From Gp6-AA40 sp035711805 (lineage in GTDB: Bacteria > Acidobacteriota > Vicinamibacteria > Vicinamibacterales > UBA2999): a stretch of 64,000 bases of DNA. The stretch lies in NCBI GenBank assembly GCA_035711805.1, contig DASTBV010000059.1, positions 12,902 through 76,901 on the forward strand, given 5' to 3'. A program made the position numbers and the translations under genes. The notes beneath the pieces were generated by a model. It was not told the DNA's origin. It searched no databases and saw nothing but the letters and a program-made list of their open reading frames with translations. Each line of letters begins with the position of its first letter. Position 1 is the first letter of the stretch. Of this stretch, positions 48,424-56,582 are shown in pieces.

Positions 48424-48858
48424 ATGCAGACTCCAGAACGCCGAATCCGAGCGGGGGCGTCGGTGATGCTCCGTGCCGGATTGCTCGTGACGTGTATCGC
48501 GGTGAGCGCTCAGGAAGGCCATCCGCTCGTCGGCTCGTGGCATGGAGATCGGGGAACAGGCCCGAAGAACCGCACGGACGTCACGCTGATCATGGACTGG
48601 GACGGAACGCAGATCACCGGCGTCGTCAATCCGGGGTTCGAGAGCATGAAACTGCAGAACGCCAGGCTGACGCCGAAGGACTGGTCGGTCCACTTCGAGC
48701 TCGATTCCAAGGACGCGGCGGGCAAGGTGGCCCGCTGCATGGTCGACGGAAAGATCGATCGCCTCGGGTCGGATCAACGAACGCTCACCGGCACGTGGCT
48801 GTGTGGAAACGTCAAGCAGGATTTCAAGCTGACGCGCGATCGGGACTATTCACACTAG
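48424..48858 (+). CDS. Small secreted beta-barrel-like protein
   Basis: A 144-residue protein; ATG 48424 or ATG 48466 (MLRAGLLVTCIAVSAQ). The mature part GHPLVGSWHGDRGTGPKNRTDVTLIMDWDGTQITGVVNPG has a lipocalin-like beta pattern, with DGKIDRLGSDQRTLTGTWLCGNVKQDFKLTRD at the end. It stands 13 bases before a GxSIGxWxGD family gene, so the two are probably co-transcribed. Function unknown. Confidence 0.75.
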   Translation: MQTPERRIRAGASVMLRAGLLVTCIAVSAQEGHPLVGSWHGDRGTGPKNRTDVTLIMDWDGTQITGVVNPGFESMKLQNARLTPKDWSVHFELDSKDAAGKVARCMVDGKIDRLGSDQRTLTGTWLCGNVKQDFKLTRDRDYSH

Positions 48859-48871
48859 AAGGGCCAGGACG

Positions 48872-49783
48872 ATGCGAAAAGGACTGTTCGGCGTGAGTCT
48901 GATCGTCGCGGTGTTTGCCGTGTCGATGTGGAGCGCTCCGTTCGACGCGCAAGCGCCCGCGGCAGGCGCGCAGCCTGGAGCGCGCGGCGGGCGTGACGGT
49001 GCCGCTGGCGATCAGGGCGGCGGCAGAGCGGGACGTGGAGGGCGTGGCGGCCGTGGCGCGGCGCCGGCAGGGCCGTCGAAGCCGACGCCGCGCTGGCCCG
49101 ATGGCCGCGTGAATCTCAGTCAGGTCCCGGGGGTCAAGGGTTTCTGGAACGTGATGACTGGAAGCCCGATCGCACCCGCAGGGCTGCCGGGCAATCTGAC
49201 GCTCGACCAGGTGCCGTTCCAGGACTGGTCGCGCGCGCTGTACGAGTACAGACGGCAGCGCGGCGGACTCGACGACCCGCACGTCCGGTGTCAGCCGGCC
49301 GGCGGCATGCGCTTCTTCACCGTGCCGAACGGCATGGAGTTCATCGATCAGCCGGAACTGCAGCGGATCTTCATCCTCGACGGAGAGAATCGGGACTGGC
49401 GCCGCATCGCCATGGAACCCGGACGCAAGCATCCGTCCGAAGACGATCTCATTCCGAGCTACTTCGGCGACTCGATCGGCCACTGGGAGGGAGACACGCT
49501 CGTCGTCGATACCGTGGGCTTCAACGAGAAGTTCTGGTTCATCCGGGGCGGACTGCCGCACACGCGCTTCATGCACCTGATCGAGCGCTTCACGCGCATC
49601 AACTTCGACACGCTGCGCTACCAGGTCACGATTGACGACAAGGGCGCGTACACACGGCCGTGGAGCGGCGGCTGGGATATTCCGTGGCAGTACACCAACT
49701 ACGACGGTTCACCCGGCGGCGAGATCCACGAGTACTTCTGCATCGACAACGAGCGCGACGCACAGCACTTCGCCGGACGGTAG
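48872..49783 (+). CDS. Secreted protein of the GxSIGxWxGD family with Gly/Arg-rich linker
   Basis: A 303-residue protein; signal (GLFGVSLIVAVFAVSMWSAPFDAQ), then a Gly/Ala/Arg-rich linker (about 28-70) as in the fusion at 3408. The domain has PTPRWPDGRVNLSQVPGVKGFW, RCQPAGGMRFFTVPNGMEF, GDSIGHWEGDTLVVDTVGFNEKFW, and DDKGAYTRPWSGGW. It lies upstream of the TonB receptor, in the same direction but separated by a word palindrome. Function unknown. Confidence 0.85.
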   Translation: MRKGLFGVSLIVAVFAVSMWSAPFDAQAPAAGAQPGARGGRDGAAGDQGGGRAGRGGRGGRGAAPAGPSKPTPRWPDGRVNLSQVPGVKGFWNVMTGSPIAPAGLPGNLTLDQVPFQDWSRALYEYRRQRGGLDDPHVRCQPAGGMRFFTVPNGMEFIDQPELQRIFILDGENRDWRRIAMEPGRKHPSEDDLIPSYFGDSIGHWEGDTLVVDTVGFNEKFWFIRGGLPHTRFMHLIERFTRINFDTLRYQVTIDDKGAYTRPWSGGWDIPWQYTNYDGSPGGEIHEYFCIDNERDAQHFAGR

Positions 49784-49784
49784 A

Positions 49785-49856
49785 CGACACACCGAGGCAC
49801 TGAGGCACCGAGGTCAATCCCGAAAATGCTCGGTGTCTCGGTGTCTCAGTGTGTCG
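49785..49856. repeat. Tandem-word palindrome W5 (CACACCGAG type)
   Basis: CGACACACCGAGGCACTGAG on the left and its near complement ending CTCAGTGTGTCG on the right, starting one base after the upstream stop codon. Third copy of the 5483 and 20452 type. Confidence 0.85.
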
Positions 49857-49973
49857 GGGTCAGCAGCAACACGTTTGCTTGACAACGCTGCACCACGGGT
49901 TTAGGCTCGGCGCCCACATCGCGCAGGATGCGGCGACGCATGCTGCGATCCGCGATTCGCCGAAGGAGGCGCC

Positions 49974-52900
49974 ATGCGTGTCATCGCCCGCTGTCTCGCT
50001 GTCCTTGGTTTCGTGCTGCTGCTTCCGGCTCTCGCCCAAGCGCAGGCGACCATTTCCGGCACTGTTCGTGACAGTTCAGGTGCCGTCCTGCCCGGCGTCA
50101 CGGTCGAGGCCGCCAGCGGCGCGCTGATTGAGAGGGTGCGCACGGCCGTCACCGACGGCACCGGCCAATTCCGCATCTCGGAGCTGCCTCCCGGCACCTA
50201 CACCGTGACCTTCGCGTTGAGCGGCTTCACGACCATGAGGCGCGAGGGAGTCACCGTCTCCGGCTCCGGTGTGATTCCGGTATCCGTGGACATGAAAGTC
50301 GGCGCGCTCGCCGAAACGGTCACCGTCAGCGGTGAAGCGCCGATCGTCGACACCCAGTCGACGCGACGGGAAGTGGTGGTCGACGCCGAGACGATCAGCT
50401 CGCTGCCGATCACACGCAGCTATGGTGCGGTGCTCTATGCGGTACCGGGGCTGATGGTCGCGCCCGGCGTTAACGGCAACGACTACTCGCCCAGCATGGC
50501 GTTGTTCACGGCGCATGGCGGCAACAGCACCGAAGGGCGAATGATGGTGAACGGCCTTCCGGTCGCCGGATCGTTTTCAGGAAACAGCGTCGCGCAGTTC
50601 GGCTATGACGTGAACAACGCCGAGGAGTTCCAGGTGCTCGTGTCCGGTGGCCTCGGCGAGTCGGAGACAGGCGGCCCGCTGGCGAACATCGTTCCCAAGT
50701 CAGGCGGCAACACCTTTGCCGGCACGGCCTTTTACAGCGGCACCAGCTCGAAGTTCCAGTCCAACAACATCGACGGGGCGCTTCAAGCGGCGGGAATCAC
50801 GGCGCCAGCGGCCATCCGCGGAAACTGGGACGGCAGCGGCAGCGGCGGCGGCCCGCTCATCCGCGACCGCATCTGGTTCTTCGGCAATGCCCGCAGCTAC
50901 GGCAATTCGCAGGTGGTCGAAGGCGCACGTTTCAACCAGCACGCGGGCGACCCGACGCAATGGACGTATCTGGCGGATCCGAACGTCGAGGTCCGTCGCA
51001 TCGACGTGAAAACGGATCTGTCAGCCCGTATCACCGGCCAGATTACGCCGAAGAACCGGGTCGCGTTCTCGTATCAATGGCAGGATCGCTGTTTCGGGTC
51101 GTCGTTGACATTGACCGGCGACGCCTGCCGCACCCGCACCGACAGCTGGATCGGCATGGGCAGCGCGACGCAGTCCGGCGAGGGCGCGGCCTTCTACAGC
51201 GACGATCCGTCGAGTCTCACCCAGGCCAGCTACACCGTGACGCTGTCGAACAAGCTCCTGATCGATTCGACCGTCTCCCGCTTCTCGTACGGCATCGTCG
51301 GCAACGGACAGGTGCCAGATGACGCGACGATGAACCTCATTGGCGTGACGGAGTCGTCGAACATCTACGGACGCACGAACTACGCGTATCGGGCGCCGTT
51401 CACCATGGGCAAGTACTACAACATTCCCTGGAACTGGCGTGCGTCGCTCTCCTATGTGACCGGCGCGCACAGCGTCAAGGTCGGATACCAGGGCGCCTAT
51501 TTCATGTACGACCGGCGCACGCTCGTGAACGAGCCGCAGATGCGCTACACGTTCAACAGCAGGCGCGCCGTTGCCGGCGATCCAACGAGCGCGGTCATCA
51601 TCAACCCGACGTCGGTGTCGTACTTCCTGACGCCGGGCTTCGACTTCAGCGACCGCACGGCGACGAACGCGATCTACGCGCAGGATCAGTGGACGATGGG
51701 CCGGCTGACGCTGCAGGGCGCGATCCGCTACGACTACGTGATCGCCTGGGCGCCGGGAGACAAGCAGGGGTCGGAACAGACGTCCCGCTTCAATCCTCAG
51801 CCGATCCGGTTCGAGACGACCGACAGCATCACTGGTTTCCACGACATCAATCCCCGGCTGGGCCTTGCCTACGACGTCTTTGGAAACGGCAGGACGGCGT
51901 TCAAAGCGAACTTCGGACGCTACCTGGCGGCAGCGACGACCGACGGCATCTACTCGGCCAACAACCCGGCGCTGAAACTGGTGACGAACGCGAGCCGCAG
52001 CTGGACCGACAACGACGGCGATCTCGTGGTGGACTGCGATCTGTTGAATATCGCGGCGCAAGGTCCCGCCACCGGCACTGTCGATACGTGTGCGACGCCA
52101 ACCGGCGCGAACCGGAATTTCGGGAACCTCGATCCGGCGCTGGTGCAGATCGATGAGGAGATCACACACGGTTGGGGCGTGCGTCCGTACAACTGGCAGT
52201 TCGGCGCATCCGTGCAGCACGAAGTGCTGCCGCGCGTGTCGGTTGATGTCGGCTACAACCGCCGATGGTGGGGGAATTTCTTCGTCAACGTGAACACGCT
52301 GGTCAACGCGAGCGATTACCAGACATACACCGTCCCGATCCCCAGCCATCCCAGCCTGCCCGACAACGTCGGCACGTCGGCATCGTACGTGGCGATTACG
52401 AGCGAAGCGAACGCGCGTGGCTCGCAGACGCTGATGACGAAGGAAAGCAAAATCGCGTCCGAGCGGACTGCCTATTGGCACGGCTTCGACTACCAGGCGA
52501 CAGCGCGGCTCGCCAGCGGGCTGACGGTTCAGGGTGGCGGCAGCACCGGACGCGGGGTGCGGAAGTTCTGCGAGCTCTGGCAGGCCCGCCCGCAGTTGCA
52601 GGGCAGCAACCGCGCGGACGCGTGCGATATCACCGAGCCGTGGCTATCCACGATTCGCGGCCTGGCGACGTATCGCGTGCCCAGGGTCGAGGTCCTGACA
52701 AGCATCATCGTGCGATCGAATCGCACGAATGCCGGCGAGGTGGCGAGCAACGGCGGCACGCTCGACGCCACCTACCGCATCCCGAACACCGTCATGCGCG
52801 ACGTATTCCTCGGGCGTCTTCCGGCTGGCGGAAACGCAAACGGGTTCACGAATATCAATCTGCTGACGCCATCGATGCTGTATCCGCTCGAACGGCGCAC

Positions 52901-53108
52901 ACAGGTGGACATGCGGTTCGCGAAGATCCTCCGGTTCGGCCGGACGCGCTACGATGTGGGCGTCGACCTGTACAACCTGTTCAACGACAACGTGGCGCTG
53001 ACCTATGACGAGACCTATCAGTACACCGATAACGGCGCCACGTGGTTGACGCCGGAGTCGGTCATGCAACCGCGGCTGGCGCGCTTCAACGTGACGGTGA
53101 GTTTCTGA
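49974..53108 (+). CDS. Oar-like TonB-dependent receptor with carboxypeptidase-regulatory N-domain
   Basis: A 1044-residue protein; AAGGAGG precedes ATG 49974. Signal peptide to about residue 24 (ALAQAQ), a carboxypeptidase-regulatory-like domain (TISGTVRDSSGAVLPGVTVEA, about 25-110), plug (VSGEAPIVDTQSTRREVVVDAETISSLP, about 120-250) and a long outer-membrane barrel ending RLARFNVTVSF. Oar-like receptors are abundant in acidobacteria and import large or bound nutrients or export adhesin-like substrates. The DUF6152 gene follows after 13 bases, so it may be a periplasmic partner. No TonB gene is in the window. Confidence 0.95.
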   Translation: MRVIARCLAVLGFVLLLPALAQAQATISGTVRDSSGAVLPGVTVEAASGALIERVRTAVTDGTGQFRISELPPGTYTVTFALSGFTTMRREGVTVSGSGVIPVSVDMKVGALAETVTVSGEAPIVDTQSTRREVVVDAETISSLPITRSYGAVLYAVPGLMVAPGVNGNDYSPSMALFTAHGGNSTEGRMMVNGLPVAGSFSGNSVAQFGYDVNNAEEFQVLVSGGLGESETGGPLANIVPKSGGNTFAGTAFYSGTSSKFQSNNIDGALQAAGITAPAAIRGNWDGSGSGGGPLIRDRIWFFGNARSYGNSQVVEGARFNQHAGDPTQWTYLADPNVEVRRIDVKTDLSARITGQITPKNRVAFSYQWQDRCFGSSLTLTGDACRTRTDSWIGMGSATQSGEGAAFYSDDPSSLTQASYTVTLSNKLLIDSTVSRFSYGIVGNGQVPDDATMNLIGVTESSNIYGRTNYAYRAPFTMGKYYNIPWNWRASLSYVTGAHSVKVGYQGAYFMYDRRTLVNEPQMRYTFNSRRAVAGDPTSAVIINPTSVSYFLTPGFDFSDRTATNAIYAQDQWTMGRLTLQGAIRYDYVIAWAPGDKQGSEQTSRFNPQPIRFETTDSITGFHDINPRLGLAYDVFGNGRTAFKANFGRYLAAATTDGIYSANNPALKLVTNASRSWTDNDGDLVVDCDLLNIAAQGPATGTVDTCATPTGANRNFGNLDPALVQIDEEITHGWGVRPYNWQFGASVQHEVLPRVSVDVGYNRRWWGNFFVNVNTLVNASDYQTYTVPIPSHPSLPDNVGTSASYVAITSEANARGSQTLMTKESKIASERTAYWHGFDYQATARLASGLTVQGGGSTGRGVRKFCELWQARPQLQGSNRADACDITEPWLSTIRGLATYRVPRVEVLTSIIVRSNRTNAGEVASNGGTLDATYRIPNTVMRDVFLGRLPAGGNANGFTNINLLTPSMLYPLERRTQVDMRFAKILRFGRTRYDVGVDLYNLFNDNVALTYDETYQYTDNGATWLTPESVMQPRLARFNVTVSF

Positions 53109-53121
53109 TCGGAGATCGCGA

Positions 53122-53535
53122 ATGAACGTGAGAAACCTGGCTGCGGTGGGCGCGATTGTGTCGGCATTGTCGGTCCCGGCCGTCGCGCATCACTCCTTTG
53201 CCGCCGAATACGACAGCAACAAGCCGATCAAGCTGACCGGGGCGGTCACCAAGGTCGAGTGGACGAACCCGCACGTCTATTTCTACATCGACGTGAAGGA
53301 CGAGAAGACGGGCAAGGTGACGAACTGGGCGCTGGAGATGGGTGCGCCGGCGGTCATTCAACGCAGTGGCTGGAAGCGGACGTCGATGAAGCTCGGCGAC
53401 CTGGTCATCGTCGACGGTTTCCAGGCGAAGAACGGCCAGCCGCACGGCAACGCGCGGACCGTGACGCTCGCGTCGACCGGGCAGCGGCTCGGTGCGGGAT
53501 CGAGCTTTGGCGGCGCGAACGCGGAACAGCAATAA
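53122..53535 (+). CDS. DUF6152 family secreted protein
   Basis: A 137-residue protein with GGAG before ATG 53122. Signal (LAAVGAIVSALSVPAVA), mature HHSFAAEYDSNKPIKLTGAVTKVEWTNPHVYFYIDVKDEKTGKVTNWALEMGAPAVIQRSGW, the family consensus almost unchanged. The His pair at the mature N-terminus and WTNPH could form a copper site (inference). Co-transcribed with the TonB receptor. Confidence 0.93.
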   Translation: MNVRNLAAVGAIVSALSVPAVAHHSFAAEYDSNKPIKLTGAVTKVEWTNPHVYFYIDVKDEKTGKVTNWALEMGAPAVIQRSGWKRTSMKLGDLVIVDGFQAKNGQPHGNARTVTLASTGQRLGAGSSFGGANAEQQ

Positions 53536-53655
53536 CCCCTCCCGATCGGCCCCGCGAAACCGGACCGGGCGTCACAAAATGACGCCCGGAACGTTTTACG
53601 GGCGTCAGCAGTAATACGAGTTACGATCCATTTCACCTCCAAGGAGTGCACGTCG

Positions 53656-54306
53656 ATGCGCTGGGAACGCGTCCTGTCCGGGACGAGTGTCGTCATGTTG
53701 CTGGCTGCCAGCGTGTCTGGACAGACACGCGAGGAAAGCAGCGTGTCTGGACAGACACGCGGGGAAAGCAGGGCGTCTGGACAGACGCGCGACATCGATG
53801 GCCGGCCGCTCGCGCCGTTCGCGCCGGCCGGCAAGGCCAACGTGATCCTGTTCGTTCAGACCGACTGCCCCATCTCCAACTCCTACGCGCCGGAGATTCA
53901 GCGTGTCTGCAAGGCATACGCGGCAAAAGGGATCAGCTGTTCGCTCGCGTACGAGGACGTCCGCGTCGACGCCTCCGGCGTGCGCAAGCACCTGAGCGAA
54001 TACGCCTATAACGGTGTCGCCGCCACCATCGACGGCTCGCGTGCGCTTGCGGATCGCGCGAAGGCAACGATTACGCCGCAGGCGGTCGTCGTCGACGCGC
54101 GCGGCGCGATCCGGTATCGCGGGCGCATCGACAACTTCTATTCCTCGCTGGGCAAGCCGCGACAGCACGTTACCGAGCATGACCTGACCGACGCGCTCGA
54201 CGCGATCCTTGCGGGCAAACCTGTGCCCAAGCCGGAGACGGAAGCGCTTGGCTGCTTCATCGCGCGGCCCCTCGACTCGGCTCGGGGCAGGCAGCCGAAA
54301 CGGTAG
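53656..54306 (+). CDS. Secreted redoxin (thioredoxin-fold) protein with a repeat-encoded linker
   Basis: A 216-residue protein with AAGGAG before ATG 53656. Signal ends near residue 21. Residues 19-47 are three ten-residue repeats (SVSGQTREES type) encoded by a 30-bp palindromic repeat. The thioredoxin fold follows: NVILFVQTDCPISNSYAPEIQRVCKAY, with Cys71 at the redoxin site, TPQAVVVDARGAIRYRGRIDNFYSSLG. Redoxin domains of this kind are often fused to PHM-like copper monooxygenases; here the next gene is such a protein, so they form a split pair. Confidence 0.88.
   Translation: MRWERVLSGTSVVMLLAASVSGQTREESSVSGQTRGESRASGQTRDIDGRPLAPFAPAGKANVILFVQTDCPISNSYAPEIQRVCKAYAAKGISCSLAYEDVRVDASGVRKHLSEYAYNGVAATIDGSRALADRAKATITPQAVVVDARGAIRYRGRIDNFYSSLGKPRQHVTEHDLTDALDAILAGKPVPKPETEALGCFIARPLDSARGRQPKR
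53711..53790. repeat. Three 30-bp repeats carrying a 20-bp palindrome, in frame
   Basis: GCGTGTCTGGACAGACACGC at 53711-53730 and 53741-53760, and the variant GGGCGTCTGGACAGACGCGC at 53771-53790, separated by G(A/G)GGAAAGCA. The period of 30 keeps the redoxin frame. Confidence 0.92.
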
Positions 54307-54328
54307 AGGCCGACGTTTACGTCGGCCT
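54303..54328 (+). repeat. GTAG-headed REP, subfamily C
   Basis: Head GTAG (54303-54306), then AGGCCGACGT-TTACGTCGGCCT. TAG of the head is the redoxin stop codon. Confidence 0.88.
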
Positions 54329-54345
54329 TTCACGAGAGACTGATC

Positions 54346-56487
54346 ATGCGTACACCAACCATCGTTGTCGGCCTCGCCGCCGCAGTGTTTGTCATTGGAT
54401 TCCTGGCGCGGGGTGAAGCGCCGGTGCAGGCGCAGAACGCGCGCCCAGGAGCTGCGGCTGTCACGTTCACCGAGACGATTGCGCCAATCGTCTACGACAA
54501 CTGCGTGAGCTGCCATCGCCCGGGAGAAGCCGCGCCGTTCTCCTTGATCTCGTACGACGATGTGCGGAACAGAGGGCCGCTGATCGCCGCCGTCACACAG
54601 CGGCGCTATATGCCGCCGTGGCAGGCCACACACGGCTACGGCGAGTTCGCAGACGAGCGGCGGCTGACGGACGCCCAGATCCAGGCGATCGCGACGTGGG
54701 TGAAAGGCGGGATGCCGGAAGGCGACCGCTCGAAGATGCCCGCCATGCCGAAGTTCACGACCGGCTGGAGGCTGGGCACGCCGGACCTCGTGCTCGAGAT
54801 GCCGACGGAGTTCGAGGTGCCCGCCAGCGGGCCGGACATCTTCCGGAACTTCGTGATTCCGTCGGGCCTGCTCGAGGACAAGTGGGTGCGCGCGGTCGAG
54901 TTCCGTCCGCGGGCGCGCACGGTCGTGCACCACGCGCTGTTCGCCTACGTTCGTGCGGGTGCCTACGCGAAGATCGACGGGGCCGACGGCCAGCCGGGGT
55001 TCAGAGGTCTGGCACCGATCGGCGCGAATCCCGCCATCGCGCCTGCCGGTCCTCTCGGGGGATGGGCCGTCGGCGCGACGCCGCGGTTCCTGCCCGAGGG
55101 GCTGGCGCTGCCGATGTCGCGCGGCTCGGACTTCGTGATCCAGATGCACTTCCACCCGACGGGCAAGGTGGAACGCGAAAAATCGACGGTCGGGATCTAC
55201 TTCGCGGACAAGGCGCCGGATCGCATGCTGCGCGTGCTCCAGCTCCCGGGCCTCTTCGGCATCGGCCAGGGCATCGACATTCCCCCCGGCGAGAAAAACT
55301 ATGTGATCTCACGCTCGGCCACGCTGCCCGTGGATGTGAGGATATTTCTCACGCAGCCGCATGCCCACTACCTGGGCAAGGAGTTCAAAGCCACGGCAAC
55401 GCTGCCGGACGGCACCGAGCGCCCCCTGCTGTGGATCCAGGATTGGGACTTCAACTGGCAGGACGGCTACAACTACAAGCAGCCGGTGATTCTGCCGAAG
55501 GGCACGCGCATCGACGTCCGCATCACTTACGACAACTCGGCAAGCAACCCGCGCAACCCGAGCAACCCGCCGAAACGCGTCTGGTGGGGCGAGGAATCGA
55601 CCGACGAGATGGGCAGCGTCAGCTTCGGGCTGATTCCCGTACGCAAAGAGGATGAACCGCAGTGGGCCGAGTTCGCCGGGCAGCAGCTGAAAGGGACGCT
55701 CCTCGCGGCCGGACAGAACGGGACGCTGCAGCGCCTCGCGCTCAGCCAGGGGCTGCAGTTGCCAGCCGCCGGCCGCGGCGGACTCGCCGCACTGCTCGGC
55801 CGCGGCGGACGCGGCGCGGCGGCGCCGTCGAGTGCTCCCGCTGCCGGTTCGGGAGCGGCGTCGGAGGCGGCGGGCCCGACGCTGCCGGCACAGGTGATGG
55901 CCGACCTCTTCAGCGGCCTGGGCGGCAACGCCGGCGCGCTGCAGCGCGGGCTCGACGCCACGGCCTCCATCCTGGCGGCAAACCCGAGCCACGCGCAGGC
56001 GCTCGCCTGGCACGGCGCGGCGACGCTGTACTACTCATCGACCAACCCGGATCTGGCCGCGCTCGACCGCATCGGCCTGTTCCAGCGCGCGACGAAGGAA
56101 ATGGACTCGGCCGTCGGCATCGCGCCGGACGACGTCCGCGTGCGCATGGCGCGCGGCGTGGTGCTGCGCATGCTGACGCCGACCATGCCGCGGTTCGGGA
56201 ACGTGCCGGGACTGATTGAGAACGCCCGTGCCGACTACCAGCGGATGTTCGATCTGCAGCAGGGTCAACTCGGCACGTTGAGCAGTCACTCGCTCGGCGA
56301 GCTGTTGCAGGGGCTTGCAGAATTGAACAGCCGTCAAGGAAAGACGGCAGATGCCGAGAAGTACTACGGGATGATCCCGTCGATGCTGAAGGGCACCGAC
56401 TACGCGGCACGCGCGGCGGAGTGGATGAAAACGAAGCAGCCGCTGCCGCAGGCGCAAACGAATTGCGTCGGCTGTCACGTGAACTGA
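54346..56487 (+). CDS. Secreted c-type cytochrome / PHM-like copper monooxygenase-fold protein with TPR tail
   Basis: A 713-residue protein. After the signal (to about residue 30) comes a heme site CVSCH (53-57). The PHM/DBM-like part has paired ligands in the order of peptidylglycine hydroxylating monooxygenase: His195-His196 (VVHHALFAYV), His268-His270 (IQMHFHPTGK) and His339-His341 (QPHAHYLGKEF). A Gly-rich linker (about 480-510) leads to TPR-like helices (530-700). A second heme site CVGCH ends three residues from the C-terminus. An oxidative role with the redoxin encoded just upstream is likely; the substrate is unknown. Confidence 0.85.
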   Translation: MRTPTIVVGLAAAVFVIGFLARGEAPVQAQNARPGAAAVTFTETIAPIVYDNCVSCHRPGEAAPFSLISYDDVRNRGPLIAAVTQRRYMPPWQATHGYGEFADERRLTDAQIQAIATWVKGGMPEGDRSKMPAMPKFTTGWRLGTPDLVLEMPTEFEVPASGPDIFRNFVIPSGLLEDKWVRAVEFRPRARTVVHHALFAYVRAGAYAKIDGADGQPGFRGLAPIGANPAIAPAGPLGGWAVGATPRFLPEGLALPMSRGSDFVIQMHFHPTGKVEREKSTVGIYFADKAPDRMLRVLQLPGLFGIGQGIDIPPGEKNYVISRSATLPVDVRIFLTQPHAHYLGKEFKATATLPDGTERPLLWIQDWDFNWQDGYNYKQPVILPKGTRIDVRITYDNSASNPRNPSNPPKRVWWGEESTDEMGSVSFGLIPVRKEDEPQWAEFAGQQLKGTLLAAGQNGTLQRLALSQGLQLPAAGRGGLAALLGRGGRGAAAPSSAPAAGSGAASEAAGPTLPAQVMADLFSGLGGNAGALQRGLDATASILAANPSHAQALAWHGAATLYYSSTNPDLAALDRIGLFQRATKEMDSAVGIAPDDVRVRMARGVVLRMLTPTMPRFGNVPGLIENARADYQRMFDLQQGQLGTLSSHSLGELLQGLAELNSRQGKTADAEKYYGMIPSMLKGTDYAARAAEWMKTKQPLPQAQTNCVGCHVN

Positions 56488-56496
56488 ACGCAATTC

Positions 56497-56582
56497 GTAA
56501 TGCAACATGCAAAATTCAAAATGCAAACTGACGAAACGGGCAGTCTTGGTGTTTGCATTTTGCATTCTGCATCTTGCATTAC
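56497..56582. repeat. Tandem-word palindrome W6 (ATGCAAAAT type) overlapping a gene start
   Basis: Arms of 32 bases, 56497-56528 and 56551-56582, match as inverted repeats with three mismatches around a 22-base loop. The left arm contains the start codon of the TPR-peptidase gene and the right arm codes for its hydrophobic signal core VFAFCILHLALL. Confidence 0.9.
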
